Below, one piece after another: positions 52,601 through 60,027 of a DNA stretch of 64,000 bases. Numbering within the stretch: position 1 is the first letter of the stretch; every line of letters starts with the position of its first letter. Under the pieces are notes generated by a model, which was given only the letters and a program-made list of their open reading frames with translations, was not told the DNA's origin and made no database searches. This stretch comes from Agreia sp. Leaf210 (GTDB lineage Bacteria > Actinomycetota > Actinomycetes > Actinomycetales > Microbacteriaceae): positions 439,717 to 503,716 of the forward strand of contig NZ_LMKK01000001.1 of assembly GCF_001421485.1 (NCBI RefSeq). The letters run 5' to 3'. The translations under genes and the position numbers were made by a program.

Positions 52601-53471
52601 AGAGCTCGCCGCCGATGGCACCGGGCTGCTTGCGCACCAACTGCGCGAGGCTGCGCGCAATCGCGAGCGGAACGAGCGAGAGCCAGTGGAAGACCACGGC
52701 GAAGGCGGGCGCGTAGGCAAGACGTCGGTGCAGCTGCGCCGCTCGGCGGTCAGCCTGGCGCTTTCGCCGGGCGCGCCCCTTCTCGCTCCGACCCGGGCCC
52801 GCGAGGCCCACTCCGGCCGATGCGATTCGCGCAGCCGGAACTCCCATGACCCGGTGACCGGCCAGGCGCACCCGCACGCTGAAGTCGAGCCCGTTGTCGG
52901 CGGTCGGAAGGGCATCGTCGAAACCGGAGAGGTCGTTCCACACCGTGTGACGAACGAGCATGCCGGCTGCGCCGACGCCGAGTACGTCGCTCATGCGGTC
53001 GTGCTGCGCCTGATCGAGCTCGGTCTCGGCCATCGAGTAGGTGGCGCCGAATCGGGTCAGCGTCTCGCCGAACTCGCTGATGTAGTCGGGGTGCTCCCAA
53101 TCCATCTGTTTCGGTCCGGCCGCGGCGACGGACGGGTTGACCTCGACCGCGGCGAGCAGAGCTGCCAGAGCATCGGGTTCCGGAGCCGTGTCATGGGCGA
53201 GCAGCCACAGCCACTCGTTCTCGTCTGCGGGCGGCGGAACCACCCCGAGGGCATGAGCAACGGCCGTGCCGAAACTGAGGCGCCCGGAGGCCTGGATGAA
53301 GTGGGTCGGCTGAGCTCCGGCGAGGAGCGCCGGCGTCGTATCGGTCGAACCGACGTCGACGACGATGAGACTGTCGGGCTGCCTCGTCTGCGCCTTCAAG
53401 GCGTCGAGGGTGCGCGGAAGAAAGTCCGCTCCGTTGGAGGCGACTAGGACTGCTGTAACTCGGGCGCGCAT
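49665..53471 (-). CDS. Large GT2 glycosyltransferase-membrane protein (1268 aa)
   Basis: The first 230 residues are a GT-A glycosyltransferase 2 domain (VTAVLVASNGADFLPRTLDALKAQ and VVDVGSTDTT, with AHDTAPEPDAL near the donor site). About 14 membrane helices follow (residues about 370-950), then a cytoplasmic or exposed tail of about 300 residues dominated by P, E and A repeats such as EPAPEPEPAPAHESEPAPG. The start region fits MRARVTAVLV. Similar proteins stand beside DUF5719 and whiB2 in Actinobacteria and probably build or export an envelope glycan. It overlaps the DUF5719 gene by 11 bases. Confidence 0.88.
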   Translation of the reverse strand: MRARVTAVLVASNGADFLPRTLDALKAQTRQPDSLIVVDVGSTDTTPALLAGAQPTHFIQASGRLSFGTAVAHALGVVPPPADENEWLWLLAHDTAPEPDALAALLAAVEVNPSVAAAGPKQMDWEHPDYISEFGETLTRFGATYSMAETELDQAQHDRMSDVLGVGAAGMLVRHTVWNDLSGFDDALPTADNGLDFSVRVRLAGHRVMGVPAARIASAGVGLAGPGRSEKGRARRKRQADRRAAQLHRRLAYAPAFAVVFHWLSLVPLAIARSLAQLVRKQPGAIGGELSAAFRTAFGSRVTEARRNLRSAKRVGWNTIAPLRIPGDEVRRRRSLQREIALTHLRGEKDRIQFIATGGVTTVLIFAVLGLIMFVPLIGAVALTGGSLLPVSSTLGELWSHVGYGWRDIGLGFVGAADPFTTVLAVLGSITFWSPSLAIVGLYLAALPLAALAAWFLAARLTDKPWLRAVAAVLWTLAPTFLASLDEGAVGSVLAHLMLPWLVLAGLAARKSWSASAMAAILFAVTLAGAPSLWPALLIIWIVSVATAGRNVARYVGIPIPAVALFLPLAWDQFRAGNPLGLLADPGVPVVREPGSILALVSGIPDTAQSGWTGLASMVGIDSSVLQIVLAIAVVPLALAAILALVLPGPSVTRAIIAVVGALLGLATAIASTRISLDAVGADPVTLWAGPGLSFYWLGLICAAVVGLHALKRFSLAPGFLAATTVVVVAVPLVASTLLGSSAIQTTDGRLLPAFVTAEAASTPRVGTLVLTPQRDGGIKSAIVTGTGVTLDDQSTVASTNRDATRDAELADLIGNLASQSGSDSTSRLADLGVEFVLLANPAPGDTDPALATTTTRSTAAFDANASLTTVGKTFAGTLWQVTGTDEISSLPEPKPSNLGSPTGVLVLVVQGIVFLLMLLLALPAGRLQPHGTRAVSALEPAGATIPDEPDVEGDDDDDDVEKAKTPDGRATEAAGTPVPRGSLRSRLFARKPRPDAEAEAAAAAVAASSVAVASAPEVAPGESTTDPATVSEPATETASEPPMTESAPSISPATPAVEPAAAEQAPESESASESSAAAPGTVIHPGEDFDLIGAPAPDVLVEHEHTTPSLAELVEAPASTELPPVEAEPTGEFVESPEAVHEPEPELQPEVSTEPAPEPEPAPEPEPAPAHESEPAPGIEPAPRADVDRSTQSTPAPVADDAFVYTPPPTASPTQADHEPEADSEPAFSHPRAMPDDIDEGYDPDAETVMRVKPIDLSQEEDDHDGR

Positions 53472-53557
53472 ATCACTTAGACCCTAAGCGCCGCGCGCGC
53501 AACCGGCCGATCAGGCACCGGCGTGCCGGGATATCGGTACGAGCGTCGGTTGAGTCG

Positions 53558-53878
53558 CTAGGCCTGTTTGCGCAGCTTGCGACGCTCGCGCTCGGAGAGA
53601 CCGCCCCAGATGCCGAACCGCTCGTCGTTCTTGAGCGCGTACTCGAGGCACTGGGCCTTCACCTCGCACGACGTGCAGATGCGCTTCGCGTCGCGGGTAG
53701 ACCCGCCCTTTTCGGGGAAGAAGGCCTCGGGATCGGTCTGAGCACACAGCGAATCGGTCTGCCAGGCGAGAGGATTCTCGTCGTCTACCGGTGTCTGTTG
53801 ACGTACGCCAGGAACACCGAGATTGACGGGATCGACGAACCAGTCCTCTGGGACGCCTGAGCGGTATTCCATAGCCAT
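53558..53878 (-). CDS. whiB2: WhiB-family regulator WhiB2/WhmD
   Basis: A 106-residue WhiB protein. The cluster ligands are C45, C68, C71 and C77, with GIWGG at 89-93 and the basic end RRKLRKQA. The long N-terminal extension and the sequence TDPEAFFPEKGGSTRDAKRIC match WhiB2 (WhmD, WhiB in Streptomyces), required for septation. It lies between galE and the giant GT2 gene, 86 bases upstream of the latter. The ATG at 53878 is used; ATG two codons on is possible. Confidence 0.94.
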   Translation of the reverse strand: MAMEYRSGVPEDWFVDPVNLGVPGVRQQTPVDDENPLAWQTDSLCAQTDPEAFFPEKGGSTRDAKRICTSCEVKAQCLEYALKNDERFGIWGGLSERERRKLRKQA

Positions 53879-53931
53879 ACCACGCTCTACCTTCTGATCT
53901 GCATTCGACCTGCCGAACCCCTCCCGCTAAT

Positions 53932-53943
53932 TACACCCGTGTA
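53932..53943. promoter_or_regulatory. Short palindrome upstream of whiB2
   Basis: TACAC (53932-53936) and GTGTA (53939-53943) form a 5-base inverted pair around CC, 54 bases before the whiB2 start. It may be an operator; no known regulator motif was matched. Confidence 0.3.
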
Positions 53944-53970
53944 GTTCGCCTGAGTCAAGTCGCGGATCGT

Positions 53971-53997
53971 AAACCCTCAACTGCGTCTAGAGGGTTT
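53971..53997 (-). terminator. Hairpin after galE
   Basis: AAACCCTC (53971-53978) pairs with GAGGGTTT (53990-53997), about 50 bases after the galE stop. On the minus strand it ends in AAACCCTC-type DNA without a T-run, so termination is likely but not certain. It also lies in the whiB2 promoter region. Confidence 0.55.
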
Positions 53998-54048
53998 GGC
54001 GAAACACCGTGTCGTGCTAATCGATGCTCGACCGACACGCCAAATCGA

Positions 54049-55008
54049 CTAGCCCGCCCGGCGCGCCGCCCACGCGCTGCGCACCATCTCGTCGAGCGTG
54101 TGGCGCATCCGCCAATCGAGGTCGCGCGCAGCCAATTCGCCTGACGCGACGATGCGGGCCGGGTCACCGGGGCGACGTGGAGCGATCTCGGGCGCGAAGG
54201 GAATCCCCGTGCCCTCGGCCATCGCGGTCATGATCTGGCCGACGGATGCGCCTTCACCGCTACCGAGGTTGTAGGCGGGCTCGAGCGGCTCGCCGGCATC
54301 CAGGCGCCGCGCCGCGGCCACATGCGACAGCGCGAGGTCGGAGACGTGGATGTAGTCGCGGACGCACGTGCCGTCGGGCGTGTCGTAGTCGTCGCCGTTG
54401 ATGCGGGGGACGCGCCCATCGAGGAGCGCGTCGAAGACGAGCGGGAAGAGATTGTGCGGGCTGGTGTCGAACAGATCGGGGTAGCCGGAGCCGACCACGT
54501 TGAAATAGCGCAGGGAGGTGTGAGCGAGACCCGCTGCCACACCCTGATCGCGCAGTAGCCACTCGCCGATGAGCTTCGACTCGCCATAGGGCGACTCGGG
54601 GTTCTTCGCAGTGGACTCGGTCACCAGGTCGGTGTCGGGGGTTCCGTACACGGCAGCGCTCGAGGAGAACACGATGCTGCTGACCCCGGCGTCGGCCATC
54701 GCACCGAGGAGCACCTGCGTGCCCGTGACGTTCTGCTCGTACGTGTGCAACGGACGCGTCACGGAGACACCGGCGTACTTGTAGCCGGCGACGTGCACGA
54801 CTCCCGAGATGGAGTGGTCTTCGAAGGTCTGGCGCAGCAGATCGGCGTCGAGGATGCTGCCGTCGACGAAGGGAACGCCATCGTCGACGAAGCTGCGGTG
54901 CCCGCTCGACAGGTCATCGATGACGACGACGTCGATGCCCTGCTCGAGGAATGCCCGCACCACGTGCGAGCCGATGTAGCCCGCGCCTCCCGTTACCAAC
55001 CACGCCAT
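54049..55008 (-). CDS. galE: UDP-glucose 4-epimerase
   Basis: A 319-residue extended SDR. VTGGAGYIGSH is the NAD-binding start, SPYGESKLIGE holds the catalytic tyrosine and lysine, and the end has LGSGEGASVGQIM and ARDLDWRM. It interconverts UDP-glucose and UDP-galactose for envelope polysaccharides. AAAGGAG lies 7 bases before the ATG at 55008, inside the small membrane protein gene whose end overlaps galE by 16 bases. Confidence 0.95.
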   Translation of the reverse strand: MAWLVTGGAGYIGSHVVRAFLEQGIDVVVIDDLSSGHRSFVDDGVPFVDGSILDADLLRQTFEDHSISGVVHVAGYKYAGVSVTRPLHTYEQNVTGTQVLLGAMADAGVSSIVFSSSAAVYGTPDTDLVTESTAKNPESPYGESKLIGEWLLRDQGVAAGLAHTSLRYFNVVGSGYPDLFDTSPHNLFPLVFDALLDGRVPRINGDDYDTPDGTCVRDYIHVSDLALSHVAAARRLDAGEPLEPAYNLGSGEGASVGQIMTAMAEGTGIPFAPEIAPRRPGDPARIVASGELAARDLDWRMRHTLDEMVRSAWAARRAG

Positions 55009-55148
55009 TCGTCGACTCCTTTACCCAGCGGAACGCGACGGTACCCATCGCGCAACAAGTCTCGCACCGTCCAGCCGATGCCGATCGCCGCCAGAACACC
55101 CATCATCACCAGAAAAATCATCATGGCAGTAACGATATGAATTGCCAT
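54993..55148 (-). CDS. 51-residue membrane protein overlapping galE
   Basis: From the ATG at 55148 a 51-residue frame reads MAIHIVTAMMIFLVMMGVLA, then AIGIGWTVRDLLRDGYRRVP, and ends in TAA at 54993-54995, 16 bases inside galE. Residues 5-26 form one membrane helix and the basic DGYRRVP tail is cytoplasmic. Similar small proteins with a helix and DGY.RVP end are frequent in Actinobacteria. The galE ribosome site is inside it, so translation could be coupled. No clear ribosome site precedes its ATG; this is the weak point. Confidence 0.6.
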   Translation of the reverse strand: MAIHIVTAMMIFLVMMGVLAAIGIGWTVRDLLRDGYRRVPLGKGVDEWRGW

Positions 55149-55219
55149 ATTCAGCCACCAGATGGAAGGATGTCAACGAAGCATGTTTTACTGCCACCTT
55201 CATCGATCGAGAGAATCCC

Positions 55220-56179
55220 ATGCTGAAAAAGGTCGTTCTGATCGCACTCCCCCACGTCGCGCCGTTCGAGTTCGGTGTCATCTGCGAGGTGTTCGGCATC
55301 GACCGCGCCGATATGGGCGGACCGACGTTCGACTTCACGATCGCTGCAGCCGAGCCCGGCCCGATTCCGACGAGCATGGGCTACGACATGATGATCATGA
55401 ACGACCTCGGCACCGCCGCCGACGCCGACCTCATCGCGATTCCGGCACACCTCATCGACGAAGACATCCACCCCGAGGTACTGAGGGTGCTGCACGAGGC
55501 GAACGACCGCGGCGCATGGATCCTGACGGTCTGCAGCGGCGCGTTCACCCTGGCGAAATCCGGCCTGCTGAATGGCAAGCGCGCCGCGACGCACTGGATG
55601 CACGCCGACCGACTCGCTCGGGACTTTCCCGAGATCGAGGTCGATCCCGACGTTCTCTTCGTTCAAGACGGCAACATCATCACGGGCGCGGGCACCGCTG
55701 CCGGAATCGACGCTGCGCTCCACCTCGTGCGCACGGAGCTGGGCGCCGCGGCGGCGAACGTGATCGCCCGCCGCATGGTGGTTCCCCCGCAGCGCGCCGG
55801 AGGCCAGGCGCAGTTCATCGCCGCCCCCATGCCCGCAGAGCCGAGCGACTCCTTCGCCGGCGTCACAGAATGGATACTCGAGAACCTCGATCGCGACCTC
55901 AGTGTCGACGAGCTGGCACGCAAGGCCCTGATGTCCTCCCGCACGTTCGCGCGGCGGTTCCGCGCCGACCTCGGCACCACCCCCGCGGCGTGGCTGAACA
56001 AGCAGCGCCTGATGCGCGCGCAGCAGCTCTTGGAGGAGACCACTCTCGGACTCGAGGCCATCGCCGCCGAGACGGGCTTCGGATCGGCCGCCGTCATGCG
56101 ACACCACTTCGTGAAGACCCTGCAGACGACGCCGGCGAACTACCGACGAACCTTCTGCGTGAGAGAGCTCGTCAGCTGA
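55220..56179 (+). CDS. GlxA-family transcriptional regulator (DJ-1/PfpI plus AraC)
   Basis: A 319-residue regulator. The N-terminal DJ-1/PfpI-like domain (1-170) has the nucleophile-elbow cysteine C105 (TVCSGAFTLA), and the C-terminal AraC helix-turn-helix pair covers about 220-315 (DRDLSVDELARKALMSSRTF, then LGLEAIAAETGFGSAAVMRHHF). Family members sense amines or other small metabolites. The ATG at 55220 with GAGAG upstream is chosen over the frame start at 55142. No target gene is evident nearby; the divergent small membrane gene and galE share the upstream region. Confidence 0.9.
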   Translation: MLKKVVLIALPHVAPFEFGVICEVFGIDRADMGGPTFDFTIAAAEPGPIPTSMGYDMMIMNDLGTAADADLIAIPAHLIDEDIHPEVLRVLHEANDRGAWILTVCSGAFTLAKSGLLNGKRAATHWMHADRLARDFPEIEVDPDVLFVQDGNIITGAGTAAGIDAALHLVRTELGAAAANVIARRMVVPPQRAGGQAQFIAAPMPAEPSDSFAGVTEWILENLDRDLSVDELARKALMSSRTFARRFRADLGTTPAAWLNKQRLMRAQQLLEETTLGLEAIAAETGFGSAAVMRHHFVKTLQTTPANYRRTFCVRELVS

Positions 56180-56199
56180 CGCTGACGCCGCCGCGCGCG

Positions 56200-56278
56200 C
56201 TAAGTCAGCACAAGTCGGGAGACACGCCGCTGTCGGTCGTGGTTCCCCCGGTGCGTCGACCGAATCGTGCTGACTTAG
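56200..56278. repeat. Inverted repeat, left of the AbiEi-like gene
   Basis: CTAAGTCAGCAC (56200-56211) is repeated inverted as GTGCTGACTTAG (56267-56278). The 12-base arms are identical to those of the element at 57351-57429, and the inner sequences also share a GACAC.CCGC.GT block. It may act as a terminator after the GlxA gene, but the duplication on both sides of the next gene is unusual. Confidence 0.8.
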
Positions 56279-56392
56279 TCCCCTCGAGCCTCGACACCAC
56301 CCTCTCCTACACAAGGGCCATCGCGGGACAGCTGCCAACAACGTTCGCAAAATCGACTGAACAGCCCACCCAGGCGCCTCATCCTTTTACGC

Positions 56393-57370
56393 GTGATCGA
56401 TCATTCCGCCCTGGCGGTGGCCCGCTTTGTCGACCAGAACGGCGGCATCGCGTCGCGCGCGACCCTCCTCCGGGCGGGCGCCTCACCACGCTCGATAGAA
56501 CGAGCTCGCCAGGCGAAGTTGATCATGTCCGAGCGTCGGGGACTCTATGCCAGCGCAGCAGCAGACCTCGATCAACGCAGAGCTGTTCGGATGGGCGGCC
56601 TCGTCGGCTGCATCAGCGCGCTGCGGCGATCCGGCGTCTGGGCGGGGTTGGACACGCGCCTGCATGTTCACGTGCCCGCCGGCTCGAAGCGACTGCGCGT
56701 CGACGAGGTCGCTGCGGTCGGCCGAGACAGAAGCACCTCGCGTAGCGACACGAGTTTTCTTGCCGAAGCAGGCGCACCCCGGGTGCATTGGCAGCGTTCC
56801 GTGAACCGAATCCCCTTCGGTAGGGACTGTGGCACCACCGATTGGATCGTTCCTCCTCTCCTCGCCCTCAGGCAAGCCGTGCTCTGTCAAGACGAGGAGC
56901 ACGCGATCGCCTCGATCGACTCCGCGTTGCGCACGCGCTTCATCGCGCACGGCCAACTCGATCTGCTCTTCGAGACACTCCCCTCACGCCTGCGCCGCCT
57001 TCGAAGAGAACTCGACCCACTGGCTGATTCGGGTACCGAGTCCATCTTTCGGGTACGCCTGCGCAGGCTCGGCCATGTCGTCGAGTTGCAACGAGCAGTG
57101 CCGGGCTCGAGCAAGTTCGATGCTCTCGTCGATGACGTCGTCGCCGTCGATCTCGACAGCAAACGATGGCACTCAGACGACCGCCAGCAGATCTGGGACT
57201 ACGACAAGACTCTCCAGTCCATCGCCTGGGGCCGCCCAGTGATCAGGATCCTTCCTCACCACCTGTTCGAGTACTGGCCAGAGACGCTGCAGGCCATCGA
57301 ACGAGCCGTTGACGACGCCCGAAAACTGCGTCGCTACAGACAGGGCAGACCTAAGTCAGCACGTTTCTAG
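56393..57370 (+). CDS. AbiEi-type N-terminal / endonuclease-like C-terminal protein
   Basis: A 325-residue protein. The N-terminal winged helix (FVDQNGGIASRATLLRAGAS) is of the AbiEi antitoxin type. The C-terminal region has a DUF559/Vsr-like nuclease pattern: E216, D243 in KFDALVDD, then AVDLDSKRWH with D253 or D255 and K257. Many Actinobacteria carry such stand-alone proteins; a defence role is assumed but unproven. No AbiEii toxin is nearby. The start is the GTG at 56393. The last residues (KSARF) are encoded by the flanking inverted repeat. Confidence 0.8.
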   Translation: MIDHSALAVARFVDQNGGIASRATLLRAGASPRSIERARQAKLIMSERRGLYASAAADLDQRRAVRMGGLVGCISALRRSGVWAGLDTRLHVHVPAGSKRLRVDEVAAVGRDRSTSRSDTSFLAEAGAPRVHWQRSVNRIPFGRDCGTTDWIVPPLLALRQAVLCQDEEHAIASIDSALRTRFIAHGQLDLLFETLPSRLRRLRRELDPLADSGTESIFRVRLRRLGHVVELQRAVPGSSKFDALVDDVVAVDLDSKRWHSDDRQQIWDYDKTLQSIAWGRPVIRILPHHLFEYWPETLQAIERAVDDARKLRRYRQGRPKSARF

Positions 57371-57429
57371 CGACACACCGCCGTTACCCCGGCTACGCGC
57401 GGCGTTTCCTCGAGAACGTGCTGACTTAG
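57351..57429. repeat. Inverted repeat, right of the AbiEi-like gene
   Basis: CTAAGTCAGCACGTT (57351-57365) is repeated inverted as AACGTGCTGACTTAG (57415-57429), a perfect 15-base pair. It is a diverged copy of the element at 56200-56278, overlaps the end of the AbiEi-like gene, and ends 11 bases before the manA stop. It may serve as a bidirectional terminator. Confidence 0.82.
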
Positions 57430-57440
57430 CGCGGCGCGAG

Positions 57441-58673
57441 CTACGCCGGGGCGCCAGGCGCCGCCAGGAACACGGTTCCCACGCCCGTGAACGTGATCGC
57501 GCCCTCCTCGGGAGTGATGAACACCGACTGGCCGCGGTCGAGGGTGATGTCGCTGCGTTCGCCGTGGATCTCGAACGAGCCCTCGGTGCAGATCGCGATC
57601 GCGGCGCCATCCGGCCTGTAGGCCGCCCGCTCGTTCAGCTCGGTGTGGATGCGGACGAGCACAAAGTCGGGAACGCCCGGCCGGAACTCCTCGACACCCT
57701 GGGAGGGGAACGTGGGACGGATGTACGGCACAGGCAGCGGGTCGAAATCGAGCACCGACAGCAGCTCGGGAACGTCGATGTACTTCGGCGTGAGTCCGCC
57801 GCGCAGCACGTTGTCAGAGGCCGCCATCAGCTCGACGCCGAGGCCCTTCAAATACGCGTGGATGTTGCCGGCCGGCAGATACAGGGCCTCGCCGGCCGAG
57901 AGGGTCACCCTGTTGAGCAACAGCGACATCACGATGCCCGCGTCGCCGGGATACTCGGCGGCCAGGTCGCGGACGGTCTGCAGCGAGGCTGCGTAGTCAC
58001 CCGCCGCCGTCGGCTCATGACGGGCCGCGAGTTCGGAGACCTTGCGCACGAGCGCGGTCACCTCCTCTGAACCGGCGAGGAGCCACTCGACCAGTTCGCG
58101 CAGCACCGGGGAGTCGTCGCCGCCCGCGAGCGCCCGCGAGACGAACGGGGCGAGAACGACCGAGCCAGCGGCATCCGATTCTGCCTGCCAACGCTCGAGC
58201 AGCGTCACGATGTCGCGGATCTCGGCCAGGGGCCGGAATCCGCAGAGGGCCTCGAAGGTCTCGCTCAAGGCGACGATGACCTCGGGCTTGTGCAGGGCGT
58301 CTTTGTAGTTGCGGTTCGGTGCGTCGAGAGCAAGGCCGGCGGCGTTCTCGGCCTCGAAGCCCTGCCGCGCACGCTCGAGCGTGGGGTGCGCCTGCAGAGA
58401 CAGGGGCGCGTCGGCCGCGAGGATCTTGAGCAGGAACGGGAGCTGCTTGTGCCCTCCGAGCGAGCCCTCGGGGTCATTCGCGATCCACTCCGCGAGGTTC
58501 TGGGCGCCGTGAGGGGTCGAGCCGTCGACGATCCTCGAGGGCGAGCCGGGGTGCGCCCCGAGCCAGAGCTCGGCCTGCGGCCCTCCGGATGCCGGGGTCC
58601 CGAGAAGGTCGGCGATCGCAGTGGTCGAACCCCACGAGTAGTCGCGAGGAGTATTGGTGATTCCAACGAACAC
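57441..58673 (-). CDS. manA: Mannose-6-phosphate isomerase, class I
   Basis: A 410-residue type I phosphomannose isomerase. Metal-site segments are LSLQAHP (near 93) and NYKDALHKPEVIVAL; VTLSAGEALYLPAGNIHAYL is the later cupin motif. It interconverts fructose-6-phosphate and mannose-6-phosphate and supplies mannose donors. In the Mycobacterium order manA lies near whiB2. The mannosyl transferase gene at 60024 would use its product via GDP-mannose. ATG at 58673. Confidence 0.95.
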   Translation of the reverse strand: MFVGITNTPRDYSWGSTTAIADLLGTPASGGPQAELWLGAHPGSPSRIVDGSTPHGAQNLAEWIANDPEGSLGGHKQLPFLLKILAADAPLSLQAHPTLERARQGFEAENAAGLALDAPNRNYKDALHKPEVIVALSETFEALCGFRPLAEIRDIVTLLERWQAESDAAGSVVLAPFVSRALAGGDDSPVLRELVEWLLAGSEEVTALVRKVSELAARHEPTAAGDYAASLQTVRDLAAEYPGDAGIVMSLLLNRVTLSAGEALYLPAGNIHAYLKGLGVELMAASDNVLRGGLTPKYIDVPELLSVLDFDPLPVPYIRPTFPSQGVEEFRPGVPDFVLVRIHTELNERAAYRPDGAAIAICTEGSFEIHGERSDITLDRGQSVFITPEEGAITFTGVGTVFLAAPGAPA

Positions 58674-58848
58674 GTCGGGGCCCTTCTGAACAGTCGTCGA
58701 TGATCGATCGGTCGGTACGTTTATGAGCGACCTACAACGCCGCGCGGCGCGGTCTGCCGAGTCTTAGCCCAAACTACCAATCGGTTGGAGGCAAGACCTG
58801 CGCGCTGGTTGAGTTGCACACGAACACCCCCTGAGCAACGGAGCACAC

Positions 58849-60027
58849 ATGTCTTTGGAACCCCTCGCCAGCGACTTTTACGGTTACGAGTCGATGCTGA
58901 CCGACCAGGAGAAGACCGCCCTCGCGGCGATCCGCACGTATCTCGAGAACGAGGTCAAGCCGGTCGTGAACGGCCACTGGGAGAAGGCGACGTTCCCGCA
59001 CGAGATCATCAAGGGACTCGCCGAGCTCGACGTCTACCGGTTCGGCTGGGACGAGACGAAGCCTTTCGACAACTCCGCCGTCTTCCGCGGATTCGTCGCC
59101 CTCGAACTCGGCCGCATCGACGCCTCCGTAGCCACCCACGTGGGCGTGCAGAACGGCCTCGCCATGGGCGCGATCAACGTCACCGGCTCAGACGAGCAGC
59201 GCGCAGAGTGGCTGCCCCGGATGGCCGCCGGCGAGGTCGTGGGCGCGTTCGGCCTGACCGAGCCCACCTCGGGCTCCGACTCCGCCCAGGGGCTCAAGAC
59301 CACGGCGACCCGCGACGGCGACGAGTGGGTGCTGAACGGAGAGAAGCGCTGGATCGGGCACGCCACCTTCAGCGACATCACCGTGATCTGGGCCAAGGAC
59401 ACCGCCGACAACCAGGTGAAGGGCTTCATCGTTCCCACCGACACCACCGGCTATCGGGCCACGAAGATCGAGAACAAGCAGAGCCTGCGCATCGTGCAGA
59501 ACGCGGACATCACGCTCACCGACGTGCGCATCCCCGACTCTCTTCGCCTGCAGAACGCGAACTCGTTCCGCGACACCGCGAAGGTGCTGCGCCTGACCCG
59601 CGCCGAGGTCGCGTGGGCTGCCGTCGGCAACTCGATCGGCGCCTACGAGGCCGCGCTGCGCTACACGAAGGAGCGCGTGCAGTTCGGCAAGCCCATCGCC
59701 TCGCACCAGCTGATCCAAGACCTGCTCGTGAAGTCGATCGGCAACATCACGGCCAGCCTCGGCATGGTCGTGCGAGTCTCGCAGATGCTCGATCAGGGCA
59801 TCCAGCGCGACGAGCACTCGGCCCTCGCCAAGGCCTACACGACGGCCCGGATGCGGGAGACGGTCGCGTGGTGCCGCGAGGCGCTCGGCGGCAACGGCAT
59901 CGTGCTCGACTACGACGTGGCCCGGCACTTCGCCGACGCCGAGGCGCTGTACTCCTACGAGGGCACCCGCGAGATGAACACCCTCATCGTGGGGCGCGCG
60001 CTTACCGGCTTCGCCGCGTTCGTCTAA
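58849..60027 (+). CDS. Acyl-CoA dehydrogenase (glutaryl-CoA dehydrogenase-like)
   Basis: A 392-residue FAD enzyme. GAFGLTEPTSGSDSAQGLKT and the NGEKRWIGH segment are the FAD and substrate loops, and the catalytic glutamate E371 is in SYEGTREMNTL near the C-terminus. The overall pattern matches the glutaryl-CoA dehydrogenase subgroup, though the specific acyl substrate is not decided. A CGGAGC ribosome site precedes the ATG. It converges with the glycosyltransferase gene by a 4-base overlap. Confidence 0.92.
   Translation: MSLEPLASDFYGYESMLTDQEKTALAAIRTYLENEVKPVVNGHWEKATFPHEIIKGLAELDVYRFGWDETKPFDNSAVFRGFVALELGRIDASVATHVGVQNGLAMGAINVTGSDEQRAEWLPRMAAGEVVGAFGLTEPTSGSDSAQGLKTTATRDGDEWVLNGEKRWIGHATFSDITVIWAKDTADNQVKGFIVPTDTTGYRATKIENKQSLRIVQNADITLTDVRIPDSLRLQNANSFRDTAKVLRLTRAEVAWAAVGNSIGAYEAALRYTKERVQFGKPIASHQLIQDLLVKSIGNITASLGMVVRVSQMLDQGIQRDEHSALAKAYTTARMRETVAWCREALGGNGIVLDYDVARHFADAEALYSYEGTREMNTLIVGRALTGFAAFV

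Noticed and set aside
56200-57429. Insertion sequence or transposon
   Set aside because: There is no transposase. The flanking elements are inverted repeats within themselves and the gene is nuclease-like, so mobility is only a hypothesis.
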